From the NCBI GenBank assembly GCA_965660935.1, contig CBFIBR010000005.1, positions 1 through 64,000 on the forward strand: a stretch of 64,000 nucleotides of DNA, in the 5' to 3' direction. Positions 8,285 through 17,799 of the stretch are shown one piece after another. The stretch's first letter is position 1, and each line of letters opens with the position of its first letter. The position numbers and the translations under genes were made by a program. The notes under the pieces are model-generated. The model searched no databases. It saw only the letters and a program-made list of their open reading frames with translations, and was not told where the DNA came from. This DNA comes from UBA1172 sp002457135. Its GTDB lineage: Bacteria > Pseudomonadota > Alphaproteobacteria > Puniceispirillales > UBA1172.

Positions 8285-10150
8285 ATGACTCTCAATATTT
8301 CGGTTCCTAACGCTACCCAGGAACTCCGTCCCAAAATCACCGTTGTCGGTGTTGGCGGGGCTGGCGGCAATGCCGTCAACAACATGATCAGCGCCGATCT
8401 GAAAGGCGTTGATTTCATCGTCGCAAACACCGATGGTCAGGCGCTGGCCAGCTCACTTGCTGAACGCAAGATACAGCTTGGCCGAACCCAGACCCAGGGG
8501 CTTGGGGCAGGCTCAAAGCCCGAAATCGGCCGCATCGCTGCCGAGGAAAGCATCGATGATATCCTCGCCGAGCTGACCGACAGCCACATGGTGTTCATCA
8601 CCGCCGGTATGGGTGGCGGAACCGGAACCGGGGCTGCCCCGGTGATCGCCCGCGCCTGCCGTGAGCAGGGTATCCTGACCGTTGGCGTTATCACCAAGCC
8701 GTTCGATTTCGAAGGCCAGATCCGCATGCGGCAAGCCAATTCCGGTATTGAGGAATTGCAGGCCTATGTTGATACCCTGATCATCATCCCGAACCAGAAC
8801 CTGTTCCGGCTCGCCAATGAGCGGACCACCTTTGCCGATGCTTTCGCGATGGCTGATCAGGTGCTGCATCAGGGTGTCTGCGGGATTACCGACCTGATGA
8901 TCAAGCCGGGGACCATCAACCTCGACTTTGCCGATATCCGTTCGGTCATGGCCGAGATGGGCAAAGCCATGATGGGAACGGGCGAGTCATCCGGCGAAAA
9001 CCGCGCCACCAACGCAGCCGAGGCCGCGATCAACAACCCGCTGCTGGACGAAACCTCAATGAAGGGCGCCCAGGCCGTGCTGATCAACATCACCGGCGGC
9101 AATGACATGACGCTGTTCGAAGTCGATGAGGCCGCCAATCACATTCGCCGTGAAGTCGATGCCGAAGCCACCATCATTTTCGGTTCTGCCCTCGATGATA
9201 ATCTGGATGGCATCATGCGGGTTTCGGTTGTTGCCACAGGGATTGAATCCAGTGCCGCGATGGAACGCCCGCCAGCCCAGATGACCACCCCGATGGTGCG
9301 TCACCTGACCAACCCGCAGCCGATCCAGCCTGCCCCTCAAAAACCGGTAATGCAGACACCCACCATGTCAGCACCGGCTCAGATGACCTCAACAATGGAT
9401 ATCTCTGCCACCCCTGCCATGGAGGTTGAGACCAGTTCTGTTGAGACCAGTTCTGTTGAGACCAGTGCTGTTGAGAAGAGCGAGGATGAACCAGCGCAAG
9501 CTGTCGAACCCTCAGAGCCTGAAGAGACCGCCAGCGCAGAGACCCCTGCCCCCATTGAGGATTTCAGCTTCAGCCCTGTTCCGCCAATGATGGAAGAGGA
9601 AGAGGCCGAAAACCCTGAACAGGACACGGACAGCGCATCAAACGGTTATTTCAGCGATGACCCGAACCAGCAGAACCTGATGGATATGGTGGCCGGTGCT
9701 GATACCAGGGCCGGTCCGAAGGCCGAGGATGAGGCCTTTATCCTGAGTGAAACCGTTGACCCGCAGGAAGAACTGGTCCCGACCACGCGTCAGGGCGGGT
9801 TGATCCGTCACCTGTCGAGGGTCTTTTCCAGCAAGGATACTGCCCCCAAGAACAGCGTCAGTGAGGCAACGCCGAAAGCGGCTGAACCGATGATGAGCGA
9901 CCCGCTGGCATCGGCAACCATGGCCCATCCGGGTGAGTCCAAAATGGCGGAAACCGGGGCTGAGGACGTGATGTCCGAACCCTTGGGCCTGTATCGGGAA
10001 AGCCCTGTTGAGCCTGCCGAGGAAGGCGCATCCGAGACGGCCGGACTGGCCGCGCTCAAGCCAACCACCCAGGAACAACTGGACATCAATGCCCCGGCTG
10101 AGGATATCGATCTTGAAATCCCGGCCTTTCTCCGTCGTCAGGCGAACTGA
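8285..10150 (+). CDS. ftsZ: FtsZ, tubulin-like cell division GTPase
   Basis: GTPase that polymerises into the Z ring and organises septal wall synthesis. 621 residues. The globular tubulin-like part covers about 1-320, with VGVGGAGGNAVNNM (21-34) and the tubulin signature GGGTGTGA (110-117). Residues about 320-605 are an acidic, Pro/Glu/Thr/Ser-rich linker, much longer than the E. coli linker and in the range seen in alphaproteobacteria. The extreme C-terminus, LEIPAFLRRQAN, is the conserved peptide that binds FtsA and other partners. The linker contains a 15-bp tandem repeat at 9425-9469. A Shine-Dalgarno (AAAGGAGA) precedes the ATG. Confidence 0.98.
   Translation: MTLNISVPNATQELRPKITVVGVGGAGGNAVNNMISADLKGVDFIVANTDGQALASSLAERKIQLGRTQTQGLGAGSKPEIGRIAAEESIDDILAELTDSHMVFITAGMGGGTGTGAAPVIARACREQGILTVGVITKPFDFEGQIRMRQANSGIEELQAYVDTLIIIPNQNLFRLANERTTFADAFAMADQVLHQGVCGITDLMIKPGTINLDFADIRSVMAEMGKAMMGTGESSGENRATNAAEAAINNPLLDETSMKGAQAVLINITGGNDMTLFEVDEAANHIRREVDAEATIIFGSALDDNLDGIMRVSVVATGIESSAAMERPPAQMTTPMVRHLTNPQPIQPAPQKPVMQTPTMSAPAQMTSTMDISATPAMEVETSSVETSSVETSAVEKSEDEPAQAVEPSEPEETASAETPAPIEDFSFSPVPPMMEEEEAENPEQDTDSASNGYFSDDPNQQNLMDMVAGADTRAGPKAEDEAFILSETVDPQEELVPTTRQGGLIRHLSRVFSSKDTAPKNSVSEATPKAAEPMMSDPLASATMAHPGESKMAETGAEDVMSEPLGLYRESPVEPAEEGASETAGLAALKPTTQEQLDINAPAEDIDLEIPAFLRRQAN
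9425..9469 (+). repeat. 15-bp in-frame tandem repeat in ftsZ linker (3 copies)
   Basis: Three 15-bp units, GTTGAGACCAGTTCT at 9425 and 9440 and a one-base variant at 9455, with a decayed fourth starting at 9470. They encode Val-Glu-Thr-Ser-Ser repeats inside the disordered FtsZ linker. The near-identity suggests recent slippage duplication. Confidence 0.9.
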
Positions 10151-10203
10151 TCCTTATCGCCTGAGGATGGAAAAAACGGCATGATTCCAGTTTGTTGAAA
10201 CTG

Positions 10204-10247
10204 TCACGATTGGTAACTGCATTGCAACAATCGGTTACCAATCGTGA
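10204..10247. promoter_or_regulatory. Perfect 14-bp inverted repeat between ftsZ and lpxC
   Basis: TCACGATTGGTAAC at 10204-10217 and its exact reverse complement at 10234-10247, with a 16-nt spacer. The arms could form a strong RNA hairpin after ftsZ, but no T-run follows (TTTGATCCTTG), so it is not a typical intrinsic terminator. It could equally be a protein-binding operator upstream of lpxC, whose ATG lies 83 bp downstream. What is seen is the symmetry; the role is inference. Confidence 0.6.
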
Positions 10248-10329
10248 TTTGATCCTTGTGCCGTAAATACCTATTTTGCAAAAGTTAATAAATCCTAATA
10301 ACCGACTGCCAGAAGAGATACCCATATCA

Positions 10330-11259
10330 ATGCCCGTTGAATCCAGCATCCAGCACACGCTCGCATCCAGCGTATCCCGAAATGGCATCGGCCTGCATTC
10401 CGCCAAGATGGTGGATATCACCATTCACCCTGCCCCTGAAAATACCGGTATCGTTTTTCGCCGCGTTGATATCACCAATGTTGATACCGCCATTCCCGCG
10501 CATTGTTCCAACATCGCGGATACCATGCTGAACTCCCGCATCATGAATAACGAAGGCGTCACGGTCGGCACTGTGGAACACCTGATGGCCGCGTTCTTCG
10601 GGCTTGGGATTGATAACGCTATTGTTGATGTGAACGCGTCCGAGCTGCCCGCCATGGATGGCAGCTCCGCTCCATATTGCCAGATGATCAATGAGGCTGG
10701 CATCATCGCCCAGGGCGCGCCCCGGCGTTTTCTGAGGGTGCTGAAAGCCGTCACGGTCGAAACCGATTATGGCAAGGCCGAGATCAGCCCGTCGGATGAA
10801 CTGATCATCGATATCGCCATTGATTTCAACGATAGCGCAATCGGCGCATCGAAATATTTCTACATTCACCGCAACAACAGTTTCGAGGAAGAGATTTCTT
10901 CGGCGCGGACATTCTGTCTCTATCAGGATGTCACCAAGTTGCGGGCCGCTGGCTACGCGCTTGGCGGGTCACTGGAAAACGCCATTGTTGTTGATGACGG
11001 CACTGTCCTGAATGAAGGCGGGCTGCGTTACAGTGATGAATTTGTCCGCCACAAGACGCTCGATTGCCTTGGCGATCTCTATCTTGGCGGCATCTTTGTG
11101 CTTGGCCATATCACCGCCAGCCAGCCGAGCCATGCGCTCAACAACAAGCTGGTGAAAACGTTGCTGGCTGATGAAAGTGCGTATGAGATCATCGAAAGCA
11201 AGCCTGAGCCTGTGATCCTGAATGACACGGTCAGGGAACCTGTCGCCGCCCTCGCCTGA
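10330..11259 (+). CDS. lpxC: LpxC, UDP-3-O-acyl-GlcNAc deacetylase
   Basis: Zinc enzyme for the committed step of lipid A synthesis, removing acetate from UDP-3-O-acyl-GlcNAc in the cytoplasm. 309 residues from the ATG at 10330, which has a purine-rich AGAAGAGA about 11 bp upstream; an in-frame TTG at 10276 gives an unlikely longer form. Active-site residues are all in place: GIGLHS (19-24), the catalytic and first zinc site in TVEHLMAA (E83, H84), H241 and D245 in RHKTLDCLGDL, and the general-acid region QPSHALNNK (H268). Location after ftsZ is the usual one in proteobacteria. The upstream gap holds a perfect inverted repeat. Confidence 0.97.
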   Translation: MPVESSIQHTLASSVSRNGIGLHSAKMVDITIHPAPENTGIVFRRVDITNVDTAIPAHCSNIADTMLNSRIMNNEGVTVGTVEHLMAAFFGLGIDNAIVDVNASELPAMDGSSAPYCQMINEAGIIAQGAPRRFLRVLKAVTVETDYGKAEISPSDELIIDIAIDFNDSAIGASKYFYIHRNNSFEEEISSARTFCLYQDVTKLRAAGYALGGSLENAIVVDDGTVLNEGGLRYSDEFVRHKTLDCLGDLYLGGIFVLGHITASQPSHALNNKLVKTLLADESAYEIIESKPEPVILNDTVREPVAALA

Positions 11260-11356
11260 TTTCAGCCGCTTCGGTAACCGCTTCATTAATTTATGTTAAA
11301 ACCGCAACCGCCCTGACCCTCAAGAGAGCGGGACGAGGCACGGTTTATTCTTTCCC

Positions 11357-11384
11357 TTGCCCATGCTTCGGCGTATGGTAAATT
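11357..11384 (+). promoter_or_regulatory. Possible sigma-70-type promoter upstream of bamD
   Basis: TTGCCC at 11357-11362 and TAAATT at 11379-11384 with a 16-bp spacer; transcription would start near 11391, upstream of the preferred bamD TTG at 11417. Match quality is moderate and this is inferred from the hexamers alone. Confidence 0.3.
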
Positions 11385-11416
11385 CCCATAATACCTTCGC
11401 ATTGCAGGAGTCAGCC

Positions 11417-12310
11417 TTGCTTCCAGACAGCATTTCGAACGTTGTGACAGCGTCGAATTCCGGGTTCAATTCTTCCCTGTTCGGTCGATCCATCGCGGGC
11501 CGGAAAAAGTCAGGATACCTGGTGACGGCTGTGCTGCTGCTGGCGCTTTCCGGCTGTTCCGGCACGGGCGATTTCCTGGCGCAGGAAGAACGCTCGGCCG
11601 ATGAGCTTTATAACTCGGCCCTCAATGAAGTGGCCGTTGGTGATATCACCAAGGCCTCGCCCCTGTTTGATGAGGTTGAACGCCAGCATCCCTATTCATC
11701 CCTCGCCACCCAGGCGCAGCTGATGTCGGCCTGGTCGCTTTATCAGTCCAACAGTTACGGTGCCACCGTCAACGCGCTGGAACGCTTTGTTGAGCTTAAC
11801 CCGGCGCATCCTGATGTTGATTATGCGCTCTACCTCAAGGCCCAGAGCTATTATGAACAGATTGTCGATGTTGAACGTGATGCAGGGATGACCGTGCTGG
11901 CCAAGGAAGCCTTCGAAGCTCTCCTGACCCGCTTCCCTGAAAGCAAATACGCCCGTGATGCCCGCCTTAAACTGGAGCTGACGGTATCGCACCTCGCGGG
12001 TAAGGAAATGTCGGTGGGCCGGTTCTATCTGGAGCGCGGGCATTACGATGCCGCCCTGCGCCGCTTCGCCACCGTGGTAAAGGATTATGACCGTTCGAAC
12101 CAGACCCCAGAGGCACTCTATCGCATGGTGGAGGCGTATCTGGCACTGGGACTGGATGGTGAGGCTGATCGCAGTGCCGCCGTGCTGAATTACAATTATC
12201 CCGAATCCGTCTGGACCGAGCGGATGCTTGCCCTCATTGATGCACCGACGACCAACCATGACCCTGGTCTCTTTGAAACCCTTGTTGACAAAGCCACGTC
12301 CATCTTCTGA
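11417..12310 (+). CDS. bamD: BamD, outer-membrane assembly lipoprotein
   Basis: Lipoprotein subunit of the BAM complex that inserts beta-barrel proteins in the outer membrane. The lipobox is LALSGC after a hydrophobic stretch (YLVTAVLLLALSG). The mature part has TPR-like repeats beginning SADELYNSALNEVAVGD, including the conserved RQHPYSSLATQAQLMSAWSLY and DYALYLKAQSYY blocks. Start choice is uncertain: the TTG at 11417 has a Shine-Dalgarno (AGGAG, 6-bp spacing) and gives 297 residues with the lipid-bearing Cys at 47. The ATGs at 11363 and 11375 lack one. Even so, about 30 residues precede the signal hydrophobic core, which is unusually long. It is followed 3 bp later by recN, as is common. 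Confidence 0.92.
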   Translation: MLPDSISNVVTASNSGFNSSLFGRSIAGRKKSGYLVTAVLLLALSGCSGTGDFLAQEERSADELYNSALNEVAVGDITKASPLFDEVERQHPYSSLATQAQLMSAWSLYQSNSYGATVNALERFVELNPAHPDVDYALYLKAQSYYEQIVDVERDAGMTVLAKEAFEALLTRFPESKYARDARLKLELTVSHLAGKEMSVGRFYLERGHYDAALRRFATVVKDYDRSNQTPEALYRMVEAYLALGLDGEADRSAAVLNYNYPESVWTERMLALIDAPTTNHDPGLFETLVDKATSIF

Positions 12311-12313
12311 TCC

Positions 12314-13975
12314 ATGCTGACGCGTCTTCAAGTTCGCAATGTTGTTCTGATCAATCGCCTGGACCTCGATTTTCGAAAGGGCCTGACGGTGCTGACCGGT
12401 GAAACCGGTGCCGGTAAATCCATCCTGCTGGATTCGCTTGGCCTTGCCCTTGGCAGCCGGGCGAATTTTGACCTTATCGGTATCCATGGTGACCGGGCCG
12501 AGGTTACGGCCTGTTTTGATCTGCCTGATCCGCACCCGGCCCGGGACGTGCTTGACGATGCCGGGATTGAGCCGGGGGATGAGCTGATCCTGCGGCGACA
12601 GTTGCGTGACGGCAAATCCCCGGCCCTGATCAATGACAGGCCGGTTTCGGCAACCCTGTTGCGTCAGGTCGGGGACAGCCTGATTGAAATTCAGGGCCAG
12701 TTTGAGGGCCGCGGTCTGTTGGATGTCACCACCCACCGTGCATTGCTGGACCGTTTTGCCAGCACCACCGATGAAGCCGAAACCCTGCGTTCAGCGTGGC
12801 AGGACTGGCAGGATGCCTGCCAGCGTCATGCCAGCGCCCGTGCAGAGCTGGAGGAAGCCCGCGCCGAGGAAGACTGGCTGAGGGATGCGGTCAGCCAGCT
12901 GGATGAGCTTTCCCCCGAAGATGGTGAGGAAGACAGCCTGGCCGAAGAACGGACCATGCTGGCCAATGTCACCAAAATCGCCGAAGCACTGCATTATGTG
13001 GAAAGCGCCATCAGCACCGAAGACGGGGCCGCCGGCATGATCGGGGCCGCCGCCAAGAATGTTGATCGCATGGCGGATACCGGCGGCAGCCTGCTGGAGC
13101 CGGTGATCAACGCGCTGGCCCGGGTTGATGCCGAGCTGGAAGAAACCGCAAGCTGTATCCAGGCCGCCCGCGACCGGCTGGAGGGCGATCCGAACCGGCT
13201 GTCGTTTATCGAGGATCGCCTGCACGCCCTGCGCAGCCAGGCCCGAAAGCATCGCGTGACCACCGATGAGCTGCCTGAACTGCATCGCGGTCTGGCTGAA
13301 AGGCTGAGCGGGCTGGATGACCAGTCAGGCGGGCTGGCCGCCCTGCAAGCGGCTGAGGATGCAGCGGCTGAAACCTATCGCAATCTCGCCTCAACCTTGA
13401 GCCAGAAGCGCAAAGATGCCGCGGCCGATCTTGACCGGGGCGTGATGCAGGAACTGCCGGACCTGAAACTGGATCAGGCGCGGTTTACCACTGTGCTGGA
13501 AGAATTGCCCGAGGAACGCTGGGGGCCAAACGGCATTGATCAGGTGCGGTTTGAGGCGAACACCAACCCCGGCATGAAGACAGGCCCGATAGATCGCATC
13601 GCCTCAGGCGGGGAGCTGGCACGGTTCCTCCTCGCCCTCAAGGTGGTGCTGGCCGATACATCTGCCCCCATGACCCTGATTTTCGATGAAGTCGACAGCG
13701 GCGTGGGCGGGGCTGTGGCCGCCGCTGTCGGCAACAGGCTGTCACGCCTGGGTGCGACCATGCAATGCCTTGTCATCACCCACTCACCGCAAGTTGCATC
13801 ACGCGGGCGTTTCCATTTCCGGATTTCCAAATCAGCAACGGATGAGGGCATGATCAGCACGGCGGAACCGCTCACCTCTGATGACAGGCTGGAGGAAATC
13901 AGCCGCATGCTCTCCGGCAGCACGATCACGCCTGAGGCGCGTGCCGCCGCCCTTCGCCTGCTGCAAAAGGACTGA
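12314..13975 (+). CDS. recN: RecN, DNA double-strand break repair SMC-like ATPase
   Basis: SMC-family ATPase acting early in recombinational repair of double-strand breaks. 553 residues. The N-terminal Walker A is GETGAGKS (29-36). A long acidic, alanine-rich coiled-coil-prone middle (about 150-370) follows. The ABC signature is IASGGELARFLLALK near 430, and Walker B is LIFDEVDSG near 455. It starts 3 bp after bamD and ends 3 bp before ligA, so the three are probably one transcript. No LexA-type box is obvious because there is no upstream gap. Confidence 0.97.
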   Translation: MLTRLQVRNVVLINRLDLDFRKGLTVLTGETGAGKSILLDSLGLALGSRANFDLIGIHGDRAEVTACFDLPDPHPARDVLDDAGIEPGDELILRRQLRDGKSPALINDRPVSATLLRQVGDSLIEIQGQFEGRGLLDVTTHRALLDRFASTTDEAETLRSAWQDWQDACQRHASARAELEEARAEEDWLRDAVSQLDELSPEDGEEDSLAEERTMLANVTKIAEALHYVESAISTEDGAAGMIGAAAKNVDRMADTGGSLLEPVINALARVDAELEETASCIQAARDRLEGDPNRLSFIEDRLHALRSQARKHRVTTDELPELHRGLAERLSGLDDQSGGLAALQAAEDAAAETYRNLASTLSQKRKDAAADLDRGVMQELPDLKLDQARFTTVLEELPEERWGPNGIDQVRFEANTNPGMKTGPIDRIASGGELARFLLALKVVLADTSAPMTLIFDEVDSGVGGAVAAAVGNRLSRLGATMQCLVITHSPQVASRGRFHFRISKSATDEGMISTAEPLTSDDRLEEISRMLSGSTITPEARAAALRLLQKD

Positions 13976-13978
13976 GCC

Positions 13979-16051
13979 ATGACGGATCAGCCCGATATCG
14001 CCAGCATGACCACGATGGAAGCCGCCACCGAGCTGGCGCAGCTGGCTGAGGCTATCGCCTATCACAACCAGCGTTACCATACCGATGATGACCCCGAGAT
14101 CAGCGATGCCGAGTTCGATGCACTGATGCAGCGCAACACCGCCCTTGAGGCCGCCTTCCCCGAACTGGTCCGCCCTGATAGCCCGTCACTCAGGGTCGGC
14201 GCACCGGTCAAGGCAGGGTTCGCCAAAAAAACCCACCGTGTCCCCATGCTGTCGCTTTCCAATGCCTTTGATGCTGATGATGTGGCGGAATTTCTGGACC
14301 GGATCAGGCGGTTTCTTTCCCTGCCCGAGGGGGAGGAAATCGCGCTGTCGGTCGAACCCAAGATTGACGGGCTGTCGATCAGCCTGCGCTATCGTGACGG
14401 TATTCTGGTTGAGGCTGTGACCCGGGGTGATGGCACCGAGGGCGAGGATGTCACCGCCAATGTCAGCACCATCGGGGATATTCCGGGAACGTTAACCGGC
14501 ACGCCGCCCTCCCTGCTGGAAGTCAGGGGGGAGATTTACATGGGCAAGAAGGATTTCGAGGACCTCAACACACGGCAGGCCGAGGCTGGCAGCAAGATTT
14601 TTGCCAACCCGCGCAACGCCGCCGCCGGGTCTCTGCGCCAGAAGGACAGCAGCATCACGGCCAGCCGCCCGTTGCGGTTTTTCGCCTATTCTGCGGGCGA
14701 GATGTCCGAAGCGGCCGGGTCCACCCATAGTGAATTTCTCGATGCGCTCAAGGCGTTTGGTTTTGCCGTCAACCCGTTGACCGCCCGCACCACCAGCCTG
14801 GATGACACCATCCGGCAGTATGAGATGATCAACGCTGAACGGGCCGGGCTGGATTATGATATTGACGGTGTCGTCTATAAGGTTGATCGCCATGACTGGC
14901 AGCAACGGCTTGGCCAGGTCAGCCGGTCACCGCGCTGGGCTATCGCCCATAAATTTGCCGCCGAGAAAGCCGAAACCGTGCTGGAAGGCATTGATATTCA
15001 GGTTGGCCGAACCGGCGCATTGACCCCGGTGGCGAGGCTCAAGCCCGTGACCGTTGGCGGGGTCGTCGTTTCCAACGCAACGCTCCATAATGAGGATTAT
15101 ATCGCCGAAAAGGGGATCATGGTTGGCGATACGGTGCTGATCCAGCGTGCCGGTGACGTGATCCCGCAAGTGCTGTCGGTGACGCTGGAAAAGCGCCCTG
15201 CTGATGCCGAGCCTTACCGTTTCCCGCAGGAATGCCCGTCCTGCGGCAGCCCCGCCCCGAGACCCGAGGGGGAGGCTGTGCGGCGATGCCAGGGTGAGCT
15301 GTCCTGCCCGGCCCAGGTCGTGGAACGGCTGAAGCATTTCGTGTCCCGTGATGCCTTTGATATCGAGGGGCTGGGGAGCAAGCTGGTCGAAGAATTGAAC
15401 GGCGACGGGTTGCTGGATACCCCCGCCGATATCTTCACCCTCCACCAGCATGCCGAGGCACTGGCCGAGCGTGAGGGCTGGGGCGAGGTATCCGCCAGAA
15501 ACCTGATCGATGCGATTGAGGAACGCCGCCGGATTGACCTGAACCGCGTTATCTATGCGCTTGGCATTCGCCAGATCGGGCAATCCACCGCCAGGCTGCT
15601 GGCGCGGCATTACGGCTCCATGCCTGCCTTGCTTGAGGCGGCCGAGGCGGCCTCTCAGCTCGAAGGGTTGGCGTGGGATGAGCTCAACAGCATTGACCAG
15701 ATCGGCACCAGCGTTGCCAGTGACCTGATCCGGTTTATCAATGATGACCATAACAGGCAGGTCATTGATGCGCTGATCACCGAAATTGAACCCATCCCCC
15801 CCGAGGCGGTGGCCGAGGATAGCGAGATTTCAGGCAAAACCGTTGTCTTTACAGGAACGCTGGTGCAGATGAGCCGGGCCGAGGCCAAGGCAAGGGCAGA
15901 AACCCTCGGCGCCAAGGTCGCCGGGTCGGTATCATCCAAAACCGATTATGTGGTGGTCGGGGCCGATGCTGGCAGCAAGGCAAAAAAAGCGCAAGCACTG
16001 GGCATCACCATCCTGACCGAGGATGAATGGCTGACGCTTTCAGCCGGTTAG
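13979..16051 (+). CDS. ligA: LigA, NAD-dependent DNA ligase
   Basis: Seals nicks with NAD+ during replication and repair. 690 residues, typical. N-terminal Ia domain has the YH..D.PEISDAEFD pattern (33-47). The adenylation motif is KIDG, with the nucleophilic lysine K128. A Cys4 zinc finger is visible as CPSCGSP (about 420) and CQGELSCPAQ (about 440). Helix-hairpin-helix repeats follow, including IRQIGQSTARLLARHYGS. A C-terminal BRCT domain (about 610-690) begins GKTVVFTGTL. The stop codon overlaps that of the convergent aminopeptidase gene by 4 bp. Confidence 0.98.
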   Translation: MTDQPDIASMTTMEAATELAQLAEAIAYHNQRYHTDDDPEISDAEFDALMQRNTALEAAFPELVRPDSPSLRVGAPVKAGFAKKTHRVPMLSLSNAFDADDVAEFLDRIRRFLSLPEGEEIALSVEPKIDGLSISLRYRDGILVEAVTRGDGTEGEDVTANVSTIGDIPGTLTGTPPSLLEVRGEIYMGKKDFEDLNTRQAEAGSKIFANPRNAAAGSLRQKDSSITASRPLRFFAYSAGEMSEAAGSTHSEFLDALKAFGFAVNPLTARTTSLDDTIRQYEMINAERAGLDYDIDGVVYKVDRHDWQQRLGQVSRSPRWAIAHKFAAEKAETVLEGIDIQVGRTGALTPVARLKPVTVGGVVVSNATLHNEDYIAEKGIMVGDTVLIQRAGDVIPQVLSVTLEKRPADAEPYRFPQECPSCGSPAPRPEGEAVRRCQGELSCPAQVVERLKHFVSRDAFDIEGLGSKLVEELNGDGLLDTPADIFTLHQHAEALAEREGWGEVSARNLIDAIEERRRIDLNRVIYALGIRQIGQSTARLLARHYGSMPALLEAAEAASQLEGLAWDELNSIDQIGTSVASDLIRFINDDHNRQVIDALITEIEPIPPEAVAEDSEISGKTVVFTGTLVQMSRAEAKARAETLGAKVAGSVSSKTDYVVVGADAGSKAKKAQALGITILTEDEWLTLSAG

Positions 16052-17799
16052 GCCAGCGGTTCCGTTGCCTCAATCAGCCAGGACAGGGCAGCGTCATCAT
16101 CACTCAGCACCCGGGCTTTCAACAAGGGCGCGATTTCATCACGGACACGCCGGTGATAGGCATCCAGCCATGATCGCTCATCCCCATCCAGCAGATCAGC
16201 CCTGATCAACCGCCGGTCTATTGGCACAAAGGTCAGGTTTTCAGCGTACAGCATGCCGCTATCATCACGCTGGATGGCGATCAGGTTTTCGATCCTGATC
16301 CCGAACCCCCCGGGCTGATAAAATCCGGGTTCATTCGACAGCACCATGCCTGCCTCAATCGCCCGAGTGCTGCGTTTGGAAATGCTGGCCGGGCCTTCAT
16401 GCACCGACAGGCTGCACCCAACGCCATGGCCGGTCCCATGGGCGAAATCGAGGCCAGCCTGCCACAATGGGGCGCGGGTGATGGCATCAAGCTGAATGCC
16501 GTTTGTCCCCTCAGGAAAACGGCACCGCGCCAGCGCGATATGCGCCTTCAGCACATGGGTGAAAGCATGGATCATTTCGGCTGACGGTGTTCCGGCGGCG
16601 ATGGTGCGGGTGATATCGGTTGTCGCCCCAAGGTATTGCCCGCCACTGTCAATCAGGCAGAGGCTATCCATCGGGATCGGCTGGTCCTTGCCCTCAACAG
16701 CGCGGTAATGCACGATCGCGCCATTGCCGCCTCCCCCGCAGATGGTGGCGAAACTGGGGCTGATAAATTCATCGGAAAGGGAGCGAAATTCGATCAGTTT
16801 CTGGTCAACCTCAACCTCGCGGACCGGGCGTTCCGGCAGGGTTTTATCCAGCCAGTGCAGGAACCGGACCATGGCCACGGCATCAATCCGGTGGGCATGA
16901 TCAAACGCCTTGAGCTCGGCCCCTGTCTTGATCGCCTTAAGCGCGGTGATCGGGCTTTCCGCATGGATAGCCGACCCCTTGACCATGCCCTCAATCGCTG
17001 TCGGGCATGTTGATGGATCAATCATCACCTCACCCTCACCATATTGGCTGAGGCAGGCCCCGGGTTCCGCCGGATCAGCAAAGGCAAGCCCGCTGCCATC
17101 GATATCAGCAAACCGTTCAGGATCAGCAAGGATCGTCACTGTCCCATCCCGTGAAAGCACAGCAAAGGCCAGCACCACCGGGGTGTGGTTCAGATCACGC
17201 CCCCTTGCATTGAGCAGCCAGGCCAGCCCGGCAGGATCACTGATCATCATGGCCCTGACATCAGGGTGTGATGCCTGGATGCGGTCGATGCAGGCGGTGA
17301 TTTTCTCATCCCTTGTCATGCCGGCATACTCAATGCTGTAGGGGATGGCACGGCTCAACGGACGGGGCGGTTTATCGGGCCAGATCCGGTCAACCGGATT
17401 GGCATCAAGCGGGGTCAGGCTGACCTGACCATCCACTGCCTTTTCCAGCCGTTCACGCTGACCCACGGGCATCAGCCAGGCATCAAACCCGATGACCTTG
17501 CCTGCGGCATGGTTCAGCAGCCAGTCGCTCAATGAGGCCTCAGGCTGGGTCAGGCATTGCCATTCGGGGCCGGTTTCAGTTTCCATCTGGATGGTGTAGC
17601 GGCCATCGCTGAACAGCACCGCCTGATCAGCCATGACAACGGCGATACCGGCTGAACCCGTGAACCCGCTGATAAAGGCAAGGCGTTCATCGGCGGCGGG
17701 GACTTCCTCCCCCGAAAAGGCATCACCGCGGGGGATGATCACGCCATCAACGCCCATTGCCTTGATCTCTGCCCGGAGTGCCGCCAGCCGATCAGTCAT
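16048..17799 (-). CDS. Xaa-Pro aminopeptidase (M24B family)
   Basis: Cytoplasmic metallopeptidase removing N-terminal residues next to proline. 583 residues from the ATG at 17799, chosen for its GGAGGGG ribosome site. This three-domain length (two creatinase-like N-terminal domains plus a pita-bread catalytic domain) resembles long aminopeptidase P rather than the roughly 440-residue E. coli PepP. The dinuclear metal ligands of M24 are visible: two Asp in DSGGQYLGATTDITRT (about 382-397), His in GTGHGVG (about 452), Glu in SNEPGFY (about 488) and Glu in RIENL (about 503). It overlaps the end of prmA by 8 bp, and its stop overlaps the ligA stop. Confidence 0.93.
   Translation of the reverse strand: MTDRLAALRAEIKAMGVDGVIIPRGDAFSGEEVPAADERLAFISGFTGSAGIAVVMADQAVLFSDGRYTIQMETETGPEWQCLTQPEASLSDWLLNHAAGKVIGFDAWLMPVGQRERLEKAVDGQVSLTPLDANPVDRIWPDKPPRPLSRAIPYSIEYAGMTRDEKITACIDRIQASHPDVRAMMISDPAGLAWLLNARGRDLNHTPVVLAFAVLSRDGTVTILADPERFADIDGSGLAFADPAEPGACLSQYGEGEVMIDPSTCPTAIEGMVKGSAIHAESPITALKAIKTGAELKAFDHAHRIDAVAMVRFLHWLDKTLPERPVREVEVDQKLIEFRSLSDEFISPSFATICGGGGNGAIVHYRAVEGKDQPIPMDSLCLIDSGGQYLGATTDITRTIAAGTPSAEMIHAFTHVLKAHIALARCRFPEGTNGIQLDAITRAPLWQAGLDFAHGTGHGVGCSLSVHEGPASISKRSTRAIEAGMVLSNEPGFYQPGGFGIRIENLIAIQRDDSGMLYAENLTFVPIDRRLIRADLLDGDERSWLDAYHRRVRDEIAPLLKARVLSDDDAALSWLIEATEPLA

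Noticed and set aside
10204..10247. Intrinsic terminator after ftsZ
   Set aside because: The stem is perfect, but the downstream sequence has no T-run, so I list it only as an inverted repeat of unknown role.
11696..12736. 346-codon open frame opposite bamD and recN
   Set aside because: It spans two well-supported genes on the other strand and shows no domain signature.
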